A stretch of DNA of 64,000 nucleotides from Citrobacter werkmanii NBRC 105721 (GTDB lineage Bacteria > Pseudomonadota > Gammaproteobacteria > Enterobacterales > Enterobacteriaceae), in the NCBI GenBank assembly GCA_000759755.1, contig BBMW01000015.1, positions 265,447 through 329,446 on the forward strand. Direction: 5' to 3'. Below are positions 37,606 to 48,150 of the stretch, piece after piece. The notes beneath the pieces were generated by a model that did no database searches, was not told the DNA's origin, and saw only the letters and a list, made by a program, of their open reading frames with translations. The translations under genes and the position numbers were made by a program. How positions within the stretch are numbered: position 1 is the stretch's first letter; each line of letters opens with the position of its first letter.

Positions 37606-38421
37606 GTGACGCATACCCGGGATATTCCACAATCGTTCTGGCGTGATGAGCAGTTGCCGTGGCTGGAGCTGCGCAGCACCTGGCAAAGCCAGCAGGCCTA
37701 TAAACGTCATCATCATTCTCAGCTCTCGATTGGGGCTATTCTTGAGGGTGAGACTTGCTGCCAGTGTGATGGCAAAGAATACCTCCTGAGCTCAGGCGAT
37801 CTCATTGTGATCCCATCGCTGGCACCTCACAGCTGTAACCCCGTTAATGGGCGGTTTCGCAGTTACCATATGCTCTATCTTGATGCCCAGTGGTGCCTGA
37901 ACCATCTGCCTGCGCTGAGCAGCAATCAGCAACTTTACCCACGCAATCCCGTTATCCGCGATCCGCAATTATTCCAGCGTTATTTACGCCTCGTGGCGCT
38001 CATGCAGCGGCAACAAATGACACAGGTAACCGATGCAGCGCAGGCACTGCTGCGCTCGCTGCCGTTGCAATCGGTAAAAGCGCAAAGCCTAAGCGCTGCC
38101 AGCACGTATCTGCGTGAACGGTTGCAGTCCAGTTTGTTTGCGCCCCCCTCGCTGGACGTGCTGGCGTATGAATGCCGCATGCGTAAAGAGACGCTGATCC
38201 GTAACTTTAAGCAGGACACCGGCCTGACGCCGGGGAGTTATCTGAATATCCTGAGAGTTAACTATGCCCGCCAGCGGTTGCGTGCAGGGGACGAAATTGC
38301 GGATGTCGGCTACCAGAGCGGGTTTGCCGACCAGAGCCATTTCCATCGCACCTTTGTGCGCTACACCGCGGCCACACCGCGTCAATACGCATTAGGACGA
38401 TCAATATCAGACAATAATTAG
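37606..38421 (+). CDS. AraC-family regulator with N-terminal cupin
   Basis: A 271-residue regulator. The N-terminal cupin contains HHHSQLSIGAILEGE and GDLIVIPSLAPHSCNP. The C-terminal AraC domain carries both helix-turn-helix units, LDVLAYECRMRKETLIRNFKQDTG near residue 188 and IADVGYQSGFADQSHFHRTFVRYTAATPRQY at the end. The start is GTG. The next gene on the same strand, 48 nt on, is a LysE exporter, and such pairs are commonly regulator and target. The signal is probably an amino acid, by inference. Confidence 0.87.
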   Translation: MTHTRDIPQSFWRDEQLPWLELRSTWQSQQAYKRHHHSQLSIGAILEGETCCQCDGKEYLLSSGDLIVIPSLAPHSCNPVNGRFRSYHMLYLDAQWCLNHLPALSSNQQLYPRNPVIRDPQLFQRYLRLVALMQRQQMTQVTDAAQALLRSLPLQSVKAQSLSAASTYLRERLQSSLFAPPSLDVLAYECRMRKETLIRNFKQDTGLTPGSYLNILRVNYARQRLRAGDEIADVGYQSGFADQSHFHRTFVRYTAATPRQYALGRSISDNN

Positions 38422-38469
38422 CGCGGCGTCAGGCGTAGGGTGAACTCGGATTCCTTCTCTGAGGTCATT

Positions 38470-39120
38470 ATGTCGCTGCTTTCCTTACTTTTCCCTTCTG
38501 CTTTTCCCGCGCTGGCGCTGGCGCATTTTGTCGCACTCCTCAGCCCGGGGCCGGACTTCTTTTTACTGGTCGGCTATGCCGTACGTTACCGGATGCGCGG
38601 CAGCGCCGGGCTGTGCGTGGGGATCGCCCTCGGCAACGGGCTGTATATCATGCTGGCGATTATCGGTTGGGGGATCCTGCGCCAGCTTCCTCTGCTGTTT
38701 ACGGTTATTGAGCTGTTGGGCGCACTCTATTTATTGTGGATTGGCAGCCTGTTGATACGCAGCCGCCCACAAACGCTGACCGGAGCAGACGCCCAGTCTA
38801 CCTGTCCAGGGTTTGGCAAACAGCTGCTGCTGGGGTTAGCATCGTCACTACTCAACCCGAAAAATGCGTTGTTTTATCTGGCGCTAATGACCGCTCTGCT
38901 CGGCCCGTCGGTGACGTTGCTACAACAAAGCGTGAGCGGGATATGGATGACCAGCGTGGTGCTGTTCTGGGATTTGCTGATCGTGATGTTCATCGGTTTA
39001 CCGCAGATCCAGCGACGGTTAACCAGCGGGATAGTGTGGGTAGAACGTATCGCCGGCGGCGTATTGGTCATCTTCGGTTGTGCCATCGCGCTGCGTTTTT
39101 TGCAGAGCATCGTACTCTGA
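38470..39120 (+). CDS. LysE/RhtB-family amino-acid exporter
   Basis: A 216-residue exporter with five or six membrane helices. The family signature HFVALLSPGPDFFLLVGYAVR lies near residues 20-40, and the SSLLNPKNALFYLAL motif near 130. GAGG precedes the ATG at 38470; a longer GTG start at 38440 is not supported. It lies directly downstream of the AraC regulator, which probably controls it. The exported amino acid cannot be read from sequence. Confidence 0.9.
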   Translation: MSLLSLLFPSAFPALALAHFVALLSPGPDFFLLVGYAVRYRMRGSAGLCVGIALGNGLYIMLAIIGWGILRQLPLLFTVIELLGALYLLWIGSLLIRSRPQTLTGADAQSTCPGFGKQLLLGLASSLLNPKNALFYLALMTALLGPSVTLLQQSVSGIWMTSVVLFWDLLIVMFIGLPQIQRRLTSGIVWVERIAGGVLVIFGCAIALRFLQSIVL

Positions 39121-39445
39121 TTAACGTGGCGATTTTCTGCAAATAAACCGGATAAACTCGTTTAATTAATATCCAATCCGCATTACACTGCGGATGGTCA
39201 CTACCCGTTCAACTTACTCTTCCTGAGGTGCGATGTGCTGATTGTTACCTGTAATCGTTACGCTTTCTGACCCCGCGTTAGTGAGCGTTTCTCCTGTTTG
39301 CGCTTCACGCAGACAGCGTTTTTGATTACATGAAATTCAGTACATTTGCAGTCTGCTTTTATTCTGTTATCGGTCTGACGTCTCAAAGACGGTATTGAAT
39401 TTCGCTATTCCCGTTGAGGGTTTTCTCCCGACAAGGAGCTGTTTT
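39121..39445. other. Gap between the LysE gene and mdtM
   Basis: This 325-nt gap holds no credible gene. It should contain the mdtM promoter; I saw no operator strong enough to name. Confidence 0.4.
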
Positions 39446-40687
39446 ATGCAACGGATTCTCGCGTTTTTCTCCCAACGCGCTACGACGCTATTTTTTCCTA
39501 TTACGTTGATTTTGTATGATTTCGCCGCCTATCTGTCGACGGACTTGATCCAGCCCGGCATCATTAATGTCGTCCGCGATTTCAACGCCGACGTCAGCCT
39601 GGCACCCGCGGCGGTCAGCCTCTATCTGGCGGGTGGTATGGCGCTGCAATGGCTGTTAGGACCGCTTTCTGACCGGATTGGCCGCCGTCCGGTACTGATT
39701 GCGGGAGCGCTAATTTTTACGCTCGCCTGCGCTGCCACATTGTTCACCACCTCGATGACGCAATTTCTGGCCGCCCGTTTTGTGCAAGGCACCAGCATCT
39801 GTTTTATCGCCACCGTCGGCTATGTCACGGTGCAGGAGGCATTTGGGCAAACAAAGGCCATCAAGCTAATGGCGGTAATCACCTCTATTGTGCTGGTTGC
39901 ACCGGTTATCGGCCCGCTCTCAGGAGCGGCGCTGATGCACTTTGTACACTGGAAGATCTTGTTTGCCATTATCGCCGTCATGGGGCTTATCGCACTCATT
40001 GGACTCACATTAGCAATGCCAGAAACCGTCCAGCGTGGCGCGGTGCCGTTCAGTGCGCGCAGCGTAGTGCGTGATTTTCGCGACGTTTTCCGCAACCGGG
40101 TATTCCTGTTTGGCGCAGCCACGCTGTCGTTGAGCTATATCCCGATGATGAGTTGGGTGGCAGTCTCACCGGTGATCCTCATTGATGCTGGCGGCATGAC
40201 CACATCCCAGTTTGCCTGGGCGCAGGCACCAGTGTTTGGCGCGGTGATCGTCGCCAATATGGTGGTCGTGCGCTTCGTGAAGGATCCGACCCGGCCACGC
40301 TTTATCTGGCGAGCGGTTCCCATTCAGTTGAGCGGGCTGGCGGTATTGATTGCTGGCAATTTACTGTCGCCGCACGTGTGGTTGTGGTCAGTGCTGGGGA
40401 CCAGCCTGTATGCGTTTGGCATTGGAATGATCTTCCCAACGTTATTCCGCTTTACACTATTTTCCAACAACTTACCGAAGGGTACGGTTTCGGCGTCGTT
40501 GAATATGGTGATCCTGACGGTGATGGCGGTTTCTGTCGAAATTGGGCGTTGGTTATGGTTCAACGGCGGCAGGATTTCGTTTCATCTGCTGGCGGTGGTG
40601 GCAGGTATTGCCGTCGTGTTCACGCTGGCAGGCTTACTGAAGCGCGTACGTCAGCATGAGGCCACCGCGTTAGTCACAGAGAGTTAA
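39446..40687 (+). CDS. mdtM: Multidrug/H+ antiporter MdtM
   Basis: MdtM (YjiO) is a twelve-helix major facilitator that exports cationic drugs and bile salts and helps alkaline pH tolerance. The 413 residues align with E. coli MdtM (410). The DHA1 motif [16 protein letters not shown] follows helix 2. The conserved acidic D in [13 protein letters not shown] of helix 1 is present. AAGGAG lies 7 nt before the ATG at 39446; a longer frame to 39395 lacks support. It appears to be transcribed alone. Confidence 0.96.
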   Translation: MQRILAFFSQRATTLFFPITLILYDFAAYLSTDLIQPGIINVVRDFNADVSLAPAAVSLYLAGGMALQWLLGPLSDRIGRRPVLIAGALIFTLACAATLFTTSMTQFLAARFVQGTSICFIATVGYVTVQEAFGQTKAIKLMAVITSIVLVAPVIGPLSGAALMHFVHWKILFAIIAVMGLIALIGLTLAMPETVQRGAVPFSARSVVRDFRDVFRNRVFLFGAATLSLSYIPMMSWVAVSPVILIDAGGMTTSQFAWAQAPVFGAVIVANMVVVRFVKDPTRPRFIWRAVPIQLSGLAVLIAGNLLSPHVWLWSVLGTSLYAFGIGMIFPTLFRFTLFSNNLPKGTVSASLNMVILTVMAVSVEIGRWLWFNGGRISFHLLAVVAGIAVVFTLAGLLKRVRQHEATALVTES

Positions 40688-40771
40688 CCTCCTATGAACC
40701 GCCCCCATTCGCGAACACTGGTTTTGTGTTTAGCGGTCGGGGGCAATCCATCATAGTGCATCAACTTTTAA

Positions 40772-41332
40772 TCATCTGGCGAGAGATAACGAAACTTCCG
40801 CATCGGGTTCATGCGTAATCCGATTACGCAGGTCGCGACGAATCATTTCAATGACCCAAAACCAGAAAATATGTCCAATAATTTCCGACACATATTCATC
40901 AAATGGTAGCTGAGACAAAGGCGGCGAAAGATGAAGGGCGGGAATGAAGATGCCATGAACTGCCACCGTCACGATTAAACCTGCCAGTACCCCCTGCCAA
41001 AGTTTAACTTTTGGAAAAATTTCAGCGGCAACGCAATATCCGACTGCAAACACTAATGAAAATATGATGTGCGTGACCATAACCGGATTAATCACATGTT
41101 CAGAAAAGGTATAGACCGTTTGCGTGGGGTCAATCCCTAAATAGTCCCGGAGAAAAAGGTACGGAGGATTAAACTCATTTCTTCCCAGAGAAAATGTCCT
41201 GGGTGGAAGCGGAACTTCGGCTCCCCACTTAACAAATGCAGAAAGTACGCCGGAAACGATACCGACTAACACGGCAACGCCATAATGTCGGCGTTCAGTT
41301 GGTGTCCGTGAGAATAAATCTTTCAGCTTCAT
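40772..41332 (-). CDS. YagU-family inner-membrane protein (DUF1440)
   Basis: A 186-residue membrane protein like E. coli YagU (204 residues). Shared segments include [20 protein letters not shown] near residue 30, [19 protein letters not shown] near 87 and [14 protein letters not shown] near the C-terminus. It is shorter because the cysteine-containing loop after PLPPR is reduced. YagU is linked to acid resistance in E. coli; the mechanism is unknown. It has no E. coli counterpart at this position. Confidence 0.88.
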   Translation of the reverse strand: MKLKDLFSRTPTERRHYGVAVLVGIVSGVLSAFVKWGAEVPLPPRTFSLGRNEFNPPYLFLRDYLGIDPTQTVYTFSEHVINPVMVTHIIFSLVFAVGYCVAAEIFPKVKLWQGVLAGLIVTVAVHGIFIPALHLSPPLSQLPFDEYVSEIIGHIFWFWVIEMIRRDLRNRITHEPDAEVSLSLAR

Positions 41333-41496
41333 AACTCATCATCCCTTATATGCCATAACACTTAAAACCAGTGGCTATGCTACCCAGGAGGGATGCTGAA
41401 AATTGTGACAAAGATTACTTTTGATAAAAAATGATCTTAAATGACTACTTATGAGTTAATTTGATTGTGAATATAGCGTCATCGCGAATGTCGTAC

Positions 41497-41556
41497 AGGC
41501 GTTTTATCCGGCCTACTGGGTTACGTAGGCCGGATAAGCATCAGCGCCATCCGGCA
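41497..41556. repeat. BIME of two REP units
   Basis: TTTATCCGGCCTAC and TAGGCCGGATAAGC, followed by GCCATCCGGC, form inverted REP units between the YagU-like gene and the MetC-like gene. Confidence 0.9.
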
Positions 41557-41570
41557 GCGAATGTGTTACC

Positions 41571-42761
41571 TCACGCGATGCGCGCAAACCCCGCTTCCAG
41601 ATCGGCAATCAGATCGTCAACATCTTCCAGACCAATATGCACCCTGACCAGCGTGCCGCTGAAATCAACCTCTCCGGCCGGGCGAATGCTGTTCAGCTCT
41701 TCCGGTTGATTCGCCAGAATGAGTGACTCAAATCCGCCCCACGAATAGGCCATATGGAACAGCGAGAAGTTATCGAGGAAATTCGCCATCTGCTCGTCGG
41801 TCAGTCTCTTTTTCAGCACAAACGAGAACAGGCCAGAACTTCCGACAAAATCACGTTGAAAATACTCATGTCCCGGACATTCCGCTAATGCCGGATGATT
41901 TACCCGCGCCACTTCCGGCCTTGCCGACAGCCAGCGGGCAATGTGAATACTGCTCTCATGATGCTGCTTCAGACGTACCGCCAGCGTACGTAATCCGCGG
42001 CTACCGTTGTAGGCTGTGTCGGCATCCAGCGTTTGCCCCATCAGATAGGAGTTCTCACGCAAACGGTCCCAGCAGCGGGCGTTAGACACCGCCGTTCCCA
42101 GCATGCCGTCCGAATGACCTATGGTGTACTTGGTTCCTGCCTGAATGGAAATATCCACCCCGAAATCCAGTGCCTTGAAGAGAACGCCCGCCGCCCAGGT
42201 ATTATCGATCATAATGACAATCTCCGGGTTCACCGCGCGGATAGCCTGCACCATTCCCGGCACATCCTGGACTTCCATCGTGATAGAACTTGGTGATTCG
42301 AGGAACACCACCTTCGTTTCCGGACGCAGAAGATCAACGATCCCAGCCCCAATTAACGGATCGTAATACGTTGTTTCCACATTAAATTTACTCAGGATCT
42401 TATTGCAAAAATCCTGGGTTGGCTCGTAGGCCGCACCCGTCATCAAAATATGATCGCCGCTTTGGACGAACGCCAGAATCGCATTGGTCACCGCTGCTGC
42501 TCCACACGGATACAGCGCGCAGCCGACACCGCCTTCCAGCTCACTCATGGCTTTCTGGAAGGCAAAATGCGTATAGGTTCCGCGACGACCGTAAAACAGT
42601 TCGCCGTTCGCACGGTTGGCGGTGGCAAATTTCTTATCCTTCACGGTATCGAACACCAGCGAAGAGGCGCGTTGGATCACCGGATTCACCGCTCCCTGGG
42701 TATAGCGTTTGTCGCGACCAGCAACGACCAGATGCGTTTCAAGCTTCATAGCGTCTTTCAT
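41571..42761 (-). CDS. MetC-like cystathionine beta-lyase paralogue
   Basis: A 396-residue Cys/Met-metabolism PLP enzyme that aligns along its length with E. coli MetC (395). The substrate-side YGRRGT is at residues 57-62. [10 protein letters not shown] is present, and the PLP lysine is in [13 protein letters not shown] near residue 210. Expected chemistry is beta-elimination of cystathionine, cysteine or cystine to pyruvate, ammonia and a thiol. It is a paralogue, since metC proper lies elsewhere in enterobacteria. It follows the symporter by 31 nt, and with the divergent LysR gene suggests a dedicated uptake-and-cleavage module. Confidence 0.88.
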   Translation of the reverse strand: MKDAMKLETHLVVAGRDKRYTQGAVNPVIQRASSLVFDTVKDKKFATANRANGELFYGRRGTYTHFAFQKAMSELEGGVGCALYPCGAAAVTNAILAFVQSGDHILMTGAAYEPTQDFCNKILSKFNVETTYYDPLIGAGIVDLLRPETKVVFLESPSSITMEVQDVPGMVQAIRAVNPEIVIMIDNTWAAGVLFKALDFGVDISIQAGTKYTIGHSDGMLGTAVSNARCWDRLRENSYLMGQTLDADTAYNGSRGLRTLAVRLKQHHESSIHIARWLSARPEVARVNHPALAECPGHEYFQRDFVGSSGLFSFVLKKRLTDEQMANFLDNFSLFHMAYSWGGFESLILANQPEELNSIRPAGEVDFSGTLVRVHIGLEDVDDLIADLEAGFARIA

Positions 42762-42792
42762 AACTTCTCCTGTTCTTAATCCGTGTGAAAAC

Positions 42793-44025
42793 CTATACCA
42801 CCGCAGCAGTAGAGTTTATTTCAGTGTTGGTCTGCTTTTTTCCAGCGAACCGTTCGACAATCTGTGCCGCGTTCAAATCATGGATCACGTTAATCAATGT
42901 AGCCGGTGCATCAGTGATCGTCCCCAGTACCACCAGCATCGGAATCGCTTCCATCGGCAGACCCAACGTGGTGACGATAAAGATCTCGCCAAGGAACGCC
43001 CCACCTGGTACGCCGCCGACGATAATGGCGGAGAGCACCGCAATCAGCATCGTCAGGAAGAAGGTTTCGGTGGTGAACTCCATACCCAGCACGGAATAGA
43101 TAAAGACAATTTTCAGTGCGGCTATCATCGCCACACCGCCTTTATTCAGGTTTACCAGCAGCGGAATGGAGACATCAACGATTTCCGGGTTGATCCCCAT
43201 CGCTTTACCGGCGCGCAGCGTCACCGGTAGCGTGCCCAGCGAAGAACAGGTTCCCAGCGCGGTCGCAGAGGGCTCAATCGCATTACGCCAAAAGGCTTTC
43301 ACCGCCGGAATACCGCCGCCAATGTACGAATAGAGAATAGAGCCAAAAACAAAGTAGACCAGCGTAGCAACCATAAACAGGCCAATGGCGCGGGCAAAGG
43401 TTAGCAACAGAGCAGAGTCCTGGCTGGCCATGGTGGCGGCGAAGTAGCAGCCCAGACCAATCGGCGCAACCTTCATGATGATTGAGACGATCTTCATGAT
43501 CACCGTGTTGGCATCCTCCAGCAGTGAAGCAATGCGTTTCCCTGCCTGATCCGACTGGCCAATCGCCACACCAGCAATGATCGCCATCACGATCAGCGCC
43601 AGGATATTGGACTTAGAAAACAGTCCAATAAAGTCGCTGGTGGTAATCATGCTCACAAAATCCATCTTGCCGCTACCCGCCTGTACGGACTGCGAGAGAT
43701 CGATAGTGACGCCCTGCGCCGGGTTATACCAGAGCGCCAGCGCGACGATCCCGGCAGCCGGAATAAAGGCCATGGCGATCGAAACAATAAAGATTATCGC
43801 CATAATGCGCCCTAACCTTTTCAGGTCGGTCATACTGGCGATCGAAGACATAACGCTGATCCCCACCAGCGGCACAATAATCATAAATAACAGGTTTAAG
43901 AATATCTGACCTATTGGCTGGAGTTTACTTGCCAACGATGGGGCATAAATACCTAATATGCCGCCAATCACCAGAGCAACTAATAAAATAATCGACGATC
44001 TATAGGGTTCGAGTCGTGACCACAT
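42793..44025 (-). CDS. Dicarboxylate/amino acid:cation symporter (DAACS family)
   Basis: A 410-residue symporter of the GltP/TcyP/SstT family. Eight helices and two re-entrant loops are expected. The serine-rich hairpin is replaced by [19 protein letters not shown] near residue 265, and the second loop region is [17 protein letters not shown] near 335. These features suit a neutral or sulfur amino acid rather than a typical acidic one, which is an inference. The ATG at 44025 has AAAGG upstream. It heads the operon with the MetC-like gene. Confidence 0.88.
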   Translation of the reverse strand: MWSRLEPYRSSIILLVALVIGGILGIYAPSLASKLQPIGQIFLNLLFMIIVPLVGISVMSSIASMTDLKRLGRIMAIIFIVSIAMAFIPAAGIVALALWYNPAQGVTIDLSQSVQAGSGKMDFVSMITTSDFIGLFSKSNILALIVMAIIAGVAIGQSDQAGKRIASLLEDANTVIMKIVSIIMKVAPIGLGCYFAATMASQDSALLLTFARAIGLFMVATLVYFVFGSILYSYIGGGIPAVKAFWRNAIEPSATALGTCSSLGTLPVTLRAGKAMGINPEIVDVSIPLLVNLNKGGVAMIAALKIVFIYSVLGMEFTTETFFLTMLIAVLSAIIVGGVPGGAFLGEIFIVTTLGLPMEAIPMLVVLGTITDAPATLINVIHDLNAAQIVERFAGKKQTNTEINSTAAVV

Positions 44026-44244
44026 AATCGGTACCTTTAGAATAATAATTAATGAGATTAAATTCACAATGTGATGAGTTTCCGTTGCGCCTCCTGTTAT
44101 TTTGTGACGTAACTCACCTAAGTTGTTATTTTTTCATTTTGCCAGCAACTTGTTGCCTGTGATTCAATAGTTGCATGTTTAAAAGCCGAATGTAACGGCC
44201 TGGTCGTACCGTTTTTGCAAATCACTTGTGAATTAAAGGAAATT

Positions 44245-45171
44245 ATGAGTACGCCAATTTCACTCAAGCATCTGGAATTTTTTACGAAAATCGTCGATTG
44301 CGGGGGGCTGTCAGAAGCCGCGGCGCAGCTCAACGTCTCGCCGTCTGCGGTCAGTAAAAGCCTGGCCGCGATGGAAGACACGCTGAGGACGACGTTAATT
44401 AAACGCACCACCCGCAGTATTACCCTGACCGACGCCGGGCAATATCTCTTCAACCGCGCGAATAAGCTTTTGAAAGAATTCGATGAAACGCTGAATACCA
44501 CTTCCGGTTATTACCACAGCCCACAGGGTGAATTACGTATAACTTGCTCAATTGCGTTTGGCTATTCCCGACTGGTGAACCTGGTGGATAAATATCGCTC
44601 TCAGTTCCCGGATGTGAATTTGTATATCGACCTCAACGATAACTTCGTGAATCTGAACGAAACAGATTTCGACATCGCTCTGCGCATTTCTACCGCACCG
44701 CCGCAGAACTATGCCATGCGCAAGCTGGTGCCTGTTCGCTGGGCGTACTGCGCCTCACCTGGCTACCTTGCCAAAAAAGGCATGCCCCAGCGCCGCAGCG
44801 ATCTGGTCCACCATGATTGCCTGGTGTATCCGGGGCTCACGCCTGTGTTAAAAGTGGCTGATGAACAGGATCGTCTGCATCAGCTCAAACTCCATATGCC
44901 GATCCAGGCCAATAGCAGTCTGGTATTACTGAAGTCGGTACTGGAAGATCAGGGCGTGGCGTACTTGCCGACCTACCTGATTGGCGATCATATTCAAAAA
45001 GAAGAGATAACGCCGTTGATGCTCGACGGCACGATTACCTGTGAAACTCACGCCCTGTATGCGCTCTATTTTCCCAGTAAGTACAGCAATCCCAAGGTAC
45101 GATCGTTTATCGATTTTCTGGTAGCGGAACTCGGTCCCTTACCCGCCTGGGACAACTGGATCCCGGAGTAA
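44245..45171 (+). CDS. LysR-family regulator of the symporter/MetC-like operon
   Basis: A 308-residue LysR regulator. The helix-turn-helix is LEFFTKIVDCGGLSEAAAQLNVSPSAVSKSLAAME at residues about 8-42 in family terms. The effector-binding domain runs from about residue 90 and belongs to the group with FDIALRI. AAAGGA precedes the ATG at 44245. It is divergent from the symporter gene with a 219-nt gap, the classic arrangement for a LysR activator and its target. Its inducer would be the imported amino acid, by inference. Confidence 0.9.
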   Translation: MSTPISLKHLEFFTKIVDCGGLSEAAAQLNVSPSAVSKSLAAMEDTLRTTLIKRTTRSITLTDAGQYLFNRANKLLKEFDETLNTTSGYYHSPQGELRITCSIAFGYSRLVNLVDKYRSQFPDVNLYIDLNDNFVNLNETDFDIALRISTAPPQNYAMRKLVPVRWAYCASPGYLAKKGMPQRRSDLVHHDCLVYPGLTPVLKVADEQDRLHQLKLHMPIQANSSLVLLKSVLEDQGVAYLPTYLIGDHIQKEEITPLMLDGTITCETHALYALYFPSKYSNPKVRSFIDFLVAELGPLPAWDNWIPE

Positions 45172-45246
45172 GATCTGGCCGCCTAAAAATGAGGGCCGCA
45201 CCACAATTTTTGCGCGATCCTGTCGTCTGGCTCTATTCTTAAGCCT

Positions 45247-46527
45247 ATGAATAAAATTACTGAACTCAAACGCGCCAAGCGACTGGCGCTCTCATTGCTG
45301 CTGATTGCCGCCGCCACTTTCGTTATCACGCTGTTTCTGCCGCCTAACTTCTGGGTGCTCGGAATCAAAGCGATCGCTGAAGCGGCGATGGTCGGCGCAC
45401 TGGCGGACTGGTTTGCCGTGGTGGCACTTTTTCGCCGGGTGCCGATCCCGTTTATCTCGCAACATACTGCAATTATCCCACGCAATAAGGATCGGATCGG
45501 GGAAAATCTCGGACAGTTTGTGCAGGAAAAATTTCTCGACACTCAGTCCCTGGTTGCGCTGATCCGCCGCCATGAACCGGCGCTATTGATCGGGAACTGG
45601 TTCAGCCAGCCGGAAAACGCCCGGCGTATTGGCCAGCACCTGCTGCAAATTATGAGCGGTTTTCTCGAACTGACCGACGACGCGCGCATTCAGCGGCTGA
45701 TCAAGCGGGCGGTGCACAAGGCCATCGATAAGGTTGATCTCTCAGAAACCAGCGCATTGATGCTTGAAAGCATGACCAAAAACAATCGCCATCAGGTGCT
45801 GCTCGACACGCTGATCGCCCAACTGATCTCTCTGTTACAACGCGACAGCTCGCGAGCGTTTATCGCCCGGCAGATCGTGCACTGGCTGGAGACCGAACAT
45901 CCGCTGAAAGCGAAGATCCTGCCGACCGAATGGCTGGGCGAGCACAGCGCCGAGCTGGTTTCTGACGCCGTAAACTCCTTGCTGGATGACATCAGCCACG
46001 ATCGCGCCCATCAGATCCGCCACGCCTTCGATCGCGCGACGTTTAAGCTCATCGATAAGCTCAAACACGATCCGGAAATGGCCGTGCGAGCGGAAAGCCT
46101 CAAAAGCTATCTGAAAGAAGACGAAGCCTTCAACCGTTATCTCGGCGAGCTGTGGGCAGACCTGCGTCAGTGGCTGAAAACCGACATTAACGCCGAGGAT
46201 TCTCGCGTGAAGCAGCGCATTGCTAATGCCGGGCAGTGGTTCGGCGAAACGCTGGTTGCCGACAGCGCCCTGCGCGCTTCATTGAATGGGCATCTGGAGC
46301 AGGCCGCACATAAGGTTGCGCCAGAGTTCGCCACCTTCCTGACGCGCCACATTAGCGACACAGTGAAAAGCTGGAATGCACGCGATATGTCACAGCAAAT
46401 TGAGCTAAACATTGGCAAAGATTTGCAGTTTATTCGCGTCAACGGCACGCTGGTCGGCGGTTCTATTGGCCTGCTGTTATATCTCCTGTCGCAAATTCCT
46501 TCCCTGCTGACGCTAGCGAATCTTTAA
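45247..46527 (+). CDS. yjiN: DUF445 inner-membrane protein YjiN
   Basis: A 426-residue protein equal in length to E. coli YjiN. Two N-terminal helices include [26 protein letters not shown], the DUF445 signature, and a last helix lies at residues about 400-420. The central 330 residues are soluble and helical. The function is unknown; a link to peroxide stress has been suggested in E. coli. It follows the LysR gene with 75 nt between. Confidence 0.94.
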   Translation: MNKITELKRAKRLALSLLLIAAATFVITLFLPPNFWVLGIKAIAEAAMVGALADWFAVVALFRRVPIPFISQHTAIIPRNKDRIGENLGQFVQEKFLDTQSLVALIRRHEPALLIGNWFSQPENARRIGQHLLQIMSGFLELTDDARIQRLIKRAVHKAIDKVDLSETSALMLESMTKNNRHQVLLDTLIAQLISLLQRDSSRAFIARQIVHWLETEHPLKAKILPTEWLGEHSAELVSDAVNSLLDDISHDRAHQIRHAFDRATFKLIDKLKHDPEMAVRAESLKSYLKEDEAFNRYLGELWADLRQWLKTDINAEDSRVKQRIANAGQWFGETLVADSALRASLNGHLEQAAHKVAPEFATFLTRHISDTVKSWNARDMSQQIELNIGKDLQFIRVNGTLVGGSIGLLLYLLSQIPSLLTLANL

Positions 46528-46711
46528 AGGGACCACCTCGCTGGTGATGCCGCTCGCCCGTCAACTTAGCGTGCCGCGCAATATTAATCTGCTGGGAAGC
46601 GGTGCTCAGGCCATAATTAACGCCACGCTGTGTGGTGCCGTTGCGTTGTTTATTGCTGTGATTATTAGCTTCACGCAATTATATAAACAGCGTTTCGGTA
46701 ACCCTAAATAA
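46528..46711 (+). pseudogene. Probable 3' remnant of a membrane transporter gene
   Basis: A reading frame that runs into the yjiN 3' end encodes a transporter-like tail. From the ATG at 46547 it reads [20 protein letters not shown] and continues through a hydrophobic helix to [11 protein letters not shown]. There is no ribosome site, and the sequence looks like the last helix of a multi-span protein. I cannot name the parent family. It is probably what remains after a deletion that brought yjiN next to it. Confidence 0.4.
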
Positions 46712-46954
46712 CGAACAAAATACCCACCAGGAAAATTACAATTCACAACCGTTAATTTATAAACGCACTTTAAAATGCGTAAAAATGGACATTTTGACTC
46801 AACATCACCACCGTCTTCAGATAACACATATATGCTGGTTTAAAAAAATCACTCGGGTTACTAATCCTGATCGGTTTAACTTGCTCCTTTAAAAGCAGGT
46901 AGATGTAAAAAAGGCGTCTTACAAAAGACGCCTTTTACATATTATCACAACAAA
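46712..46954. other. AT-rich gap after the remnant
   Basis: About 240 nt with no credible gene; it ends with the porin terminator. Confidence 0.5.
46909..46936 (-). terminator. Porin terminator
   Basis: AAAAGGCGTCTT and AAGACGCCTTTT form a 12-bp perfect stem around ACAA, with A and T tracts on both sides. It can act in both directions. Confidence 0.9.
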
Positions 46955-47962
46955 TTAGAACTGATAGGTCAGACCCGCAACAACCTGGTTGTCACCGTCA
47001 GCACCATCAAGCAGGTTAATTTTATAACCTACATCAGCAACCATATTTTTGTTGAAGTAGTAGTCCGTACCCAGCGCCACATATTCGGTCAGGTCATTAT
47101 TGTTGTTGTCACGCGTATGGACGTAGGCCACATTCGGACGCAGACCAAAATCAAACACATACGCAGCCATCGCTTCAAAGTGCTTAGCTTTGTCCGCATC
47201 CTGAATCAGGTTGTGGGACTCACCGTACATCGTCGCTACATAGATGGCGTTAGCATCATACTTCAGGCCAGCGCCCCAGAATTCTGCGTTTTCGCCATCC
47301 CAACCATTCTGTTCCTGCTGAGCAGTCACGGAACTGGTGGTGTAGGCCGCAATCGCAGACACGCCGGAATCGGCGATATTGTCGTAGCCCAGGGAGAAGC
47401 CGTAGCCATTGCCGTGCTGTTTCGTCGGATCCTTATCGGTATCATCCTGACCCTGATATTGCGCGCCCAGGCTCAGGCCATCAACGGCACCAAACAGATT
47501 TTTGGTGCGGAGTGTTGCAACGCCAGAAGTGCGTGTAGTAAGGAAGCGGTCAGTATTTTCATAGGAGTCACCGCCGAACTCTGAAAGAGTGTCAGTGTAA
47601 GCTCCCACGTCGTAAGCGATACCGTAGTTACGACCGTAGTCAAAGCTAACGTCATGGCCATAATCCAGACCAGCAAACGCCAGACGTGTATTAACACCAT
47701 TCTGAGAACCTTCTGCTTTAGCGGCATCAAACTGACTTTCAAACTGACCATAGCCAGTCAGTTGATCGTTGATTTGAGTCTCACCGCGAAAACCCAGACG
47801 TGCGTAGGTGCCGTCAGCATCGGTGCCGTCAGTCCAGGAGTGGACCGCTTTCACTTTGCCGTACAAATCAAGTTTGTTGCCATCTTTATTATAAATTTCC
47901 GCTGCATGAGCGGTAGTGATGCCTAATGCCATCACTGCTAATACCACTGCTGACTTTTTCAT
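46955..47962 (-). CDS. OmpC/OmpF-family general porin
   Basis: A 335-residue trimeric porin precursor. The signal peptide MKKSAVVLAVMALGITTAHA is followed by mature AEIYNKDGNKLDLYGKV. The C-terminus ends in the required aromatic, TYQF. The constriction loop L3 reads TLSEFGGDSYE where OmpC and OmpF have PEFGGD. Loop sequences differ from OmpC, OmpF and PhoE, so this is a separate porin, perhaps nearer OmpN or OmpS-type porins. E. coli lacks it at this locus. The ATG at 47962 is favoured over a GTG four codons earlier. Confidence 0.92.
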   Translation of the reverse strand: MKKSAVVLAVMALGITTAHAAEIYNKDGNKLDLYGKVKAVHSWTDGTDADGTYARLGFRGETQINDQLTGYGQFESQFDAAKAEGSQNGVNTRLAFAGLDYGHDVSFDYGRNYGIAYDVGAYTDTLSEFGGDSYENTDRFLTTRTSGVATLRTKNLFGAVDGLSLGAQYQGQDDTDKDPTKQHGNGYGFSLGYDNIADSGVSAIAAYTTSSVTAQQEQNGWDGENAEFWGAGLKYDANAIYVATMYGESHNLIQDADKAKHFEAMAAYVFDFGLRPNVAYVHTRDNNNNDLTEYVALGTDYYFNKNMVADVGYKINLLDGADGDNQVVAGLTYQF

Positions 47963-48027
47963 ATTTTTACTCACTTTTAATTGTGAATTTTGCTATCAAC
48001 TTTGTTATGAAGGCAGAAAGTCCTCAT

Positions 48028-48053
48028 AAAAAAGCCCCCTGAATACCAAGGGG
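48028..48053 (-). terminator. Terminator of the ribbon-helix-helix gene
   Basis: On the minus strand CCCC and GGGG arms are followed by GCTTTTTT, 98 nt past the stop of the small regulator gene and before the porin start. Confidence 0.7.
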
Positions 48054-48150
48054 AGAAATCAATAACACACCAATAAAGGCAATAATGAAGTGGCAATAAA
48101 TAATTCACTACTCAGATTTCATTCAAAATCCGGAATAAGGTCAGCCAGGT

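Noticed and set aside
40690-40750. GCCCCC and GGGGGC arms between mdtM and the YagU-like gene, a possible terminator.
   Set aside because: The arms are about 37 nt apart with no continuous stem, so a terminator call is not supported.
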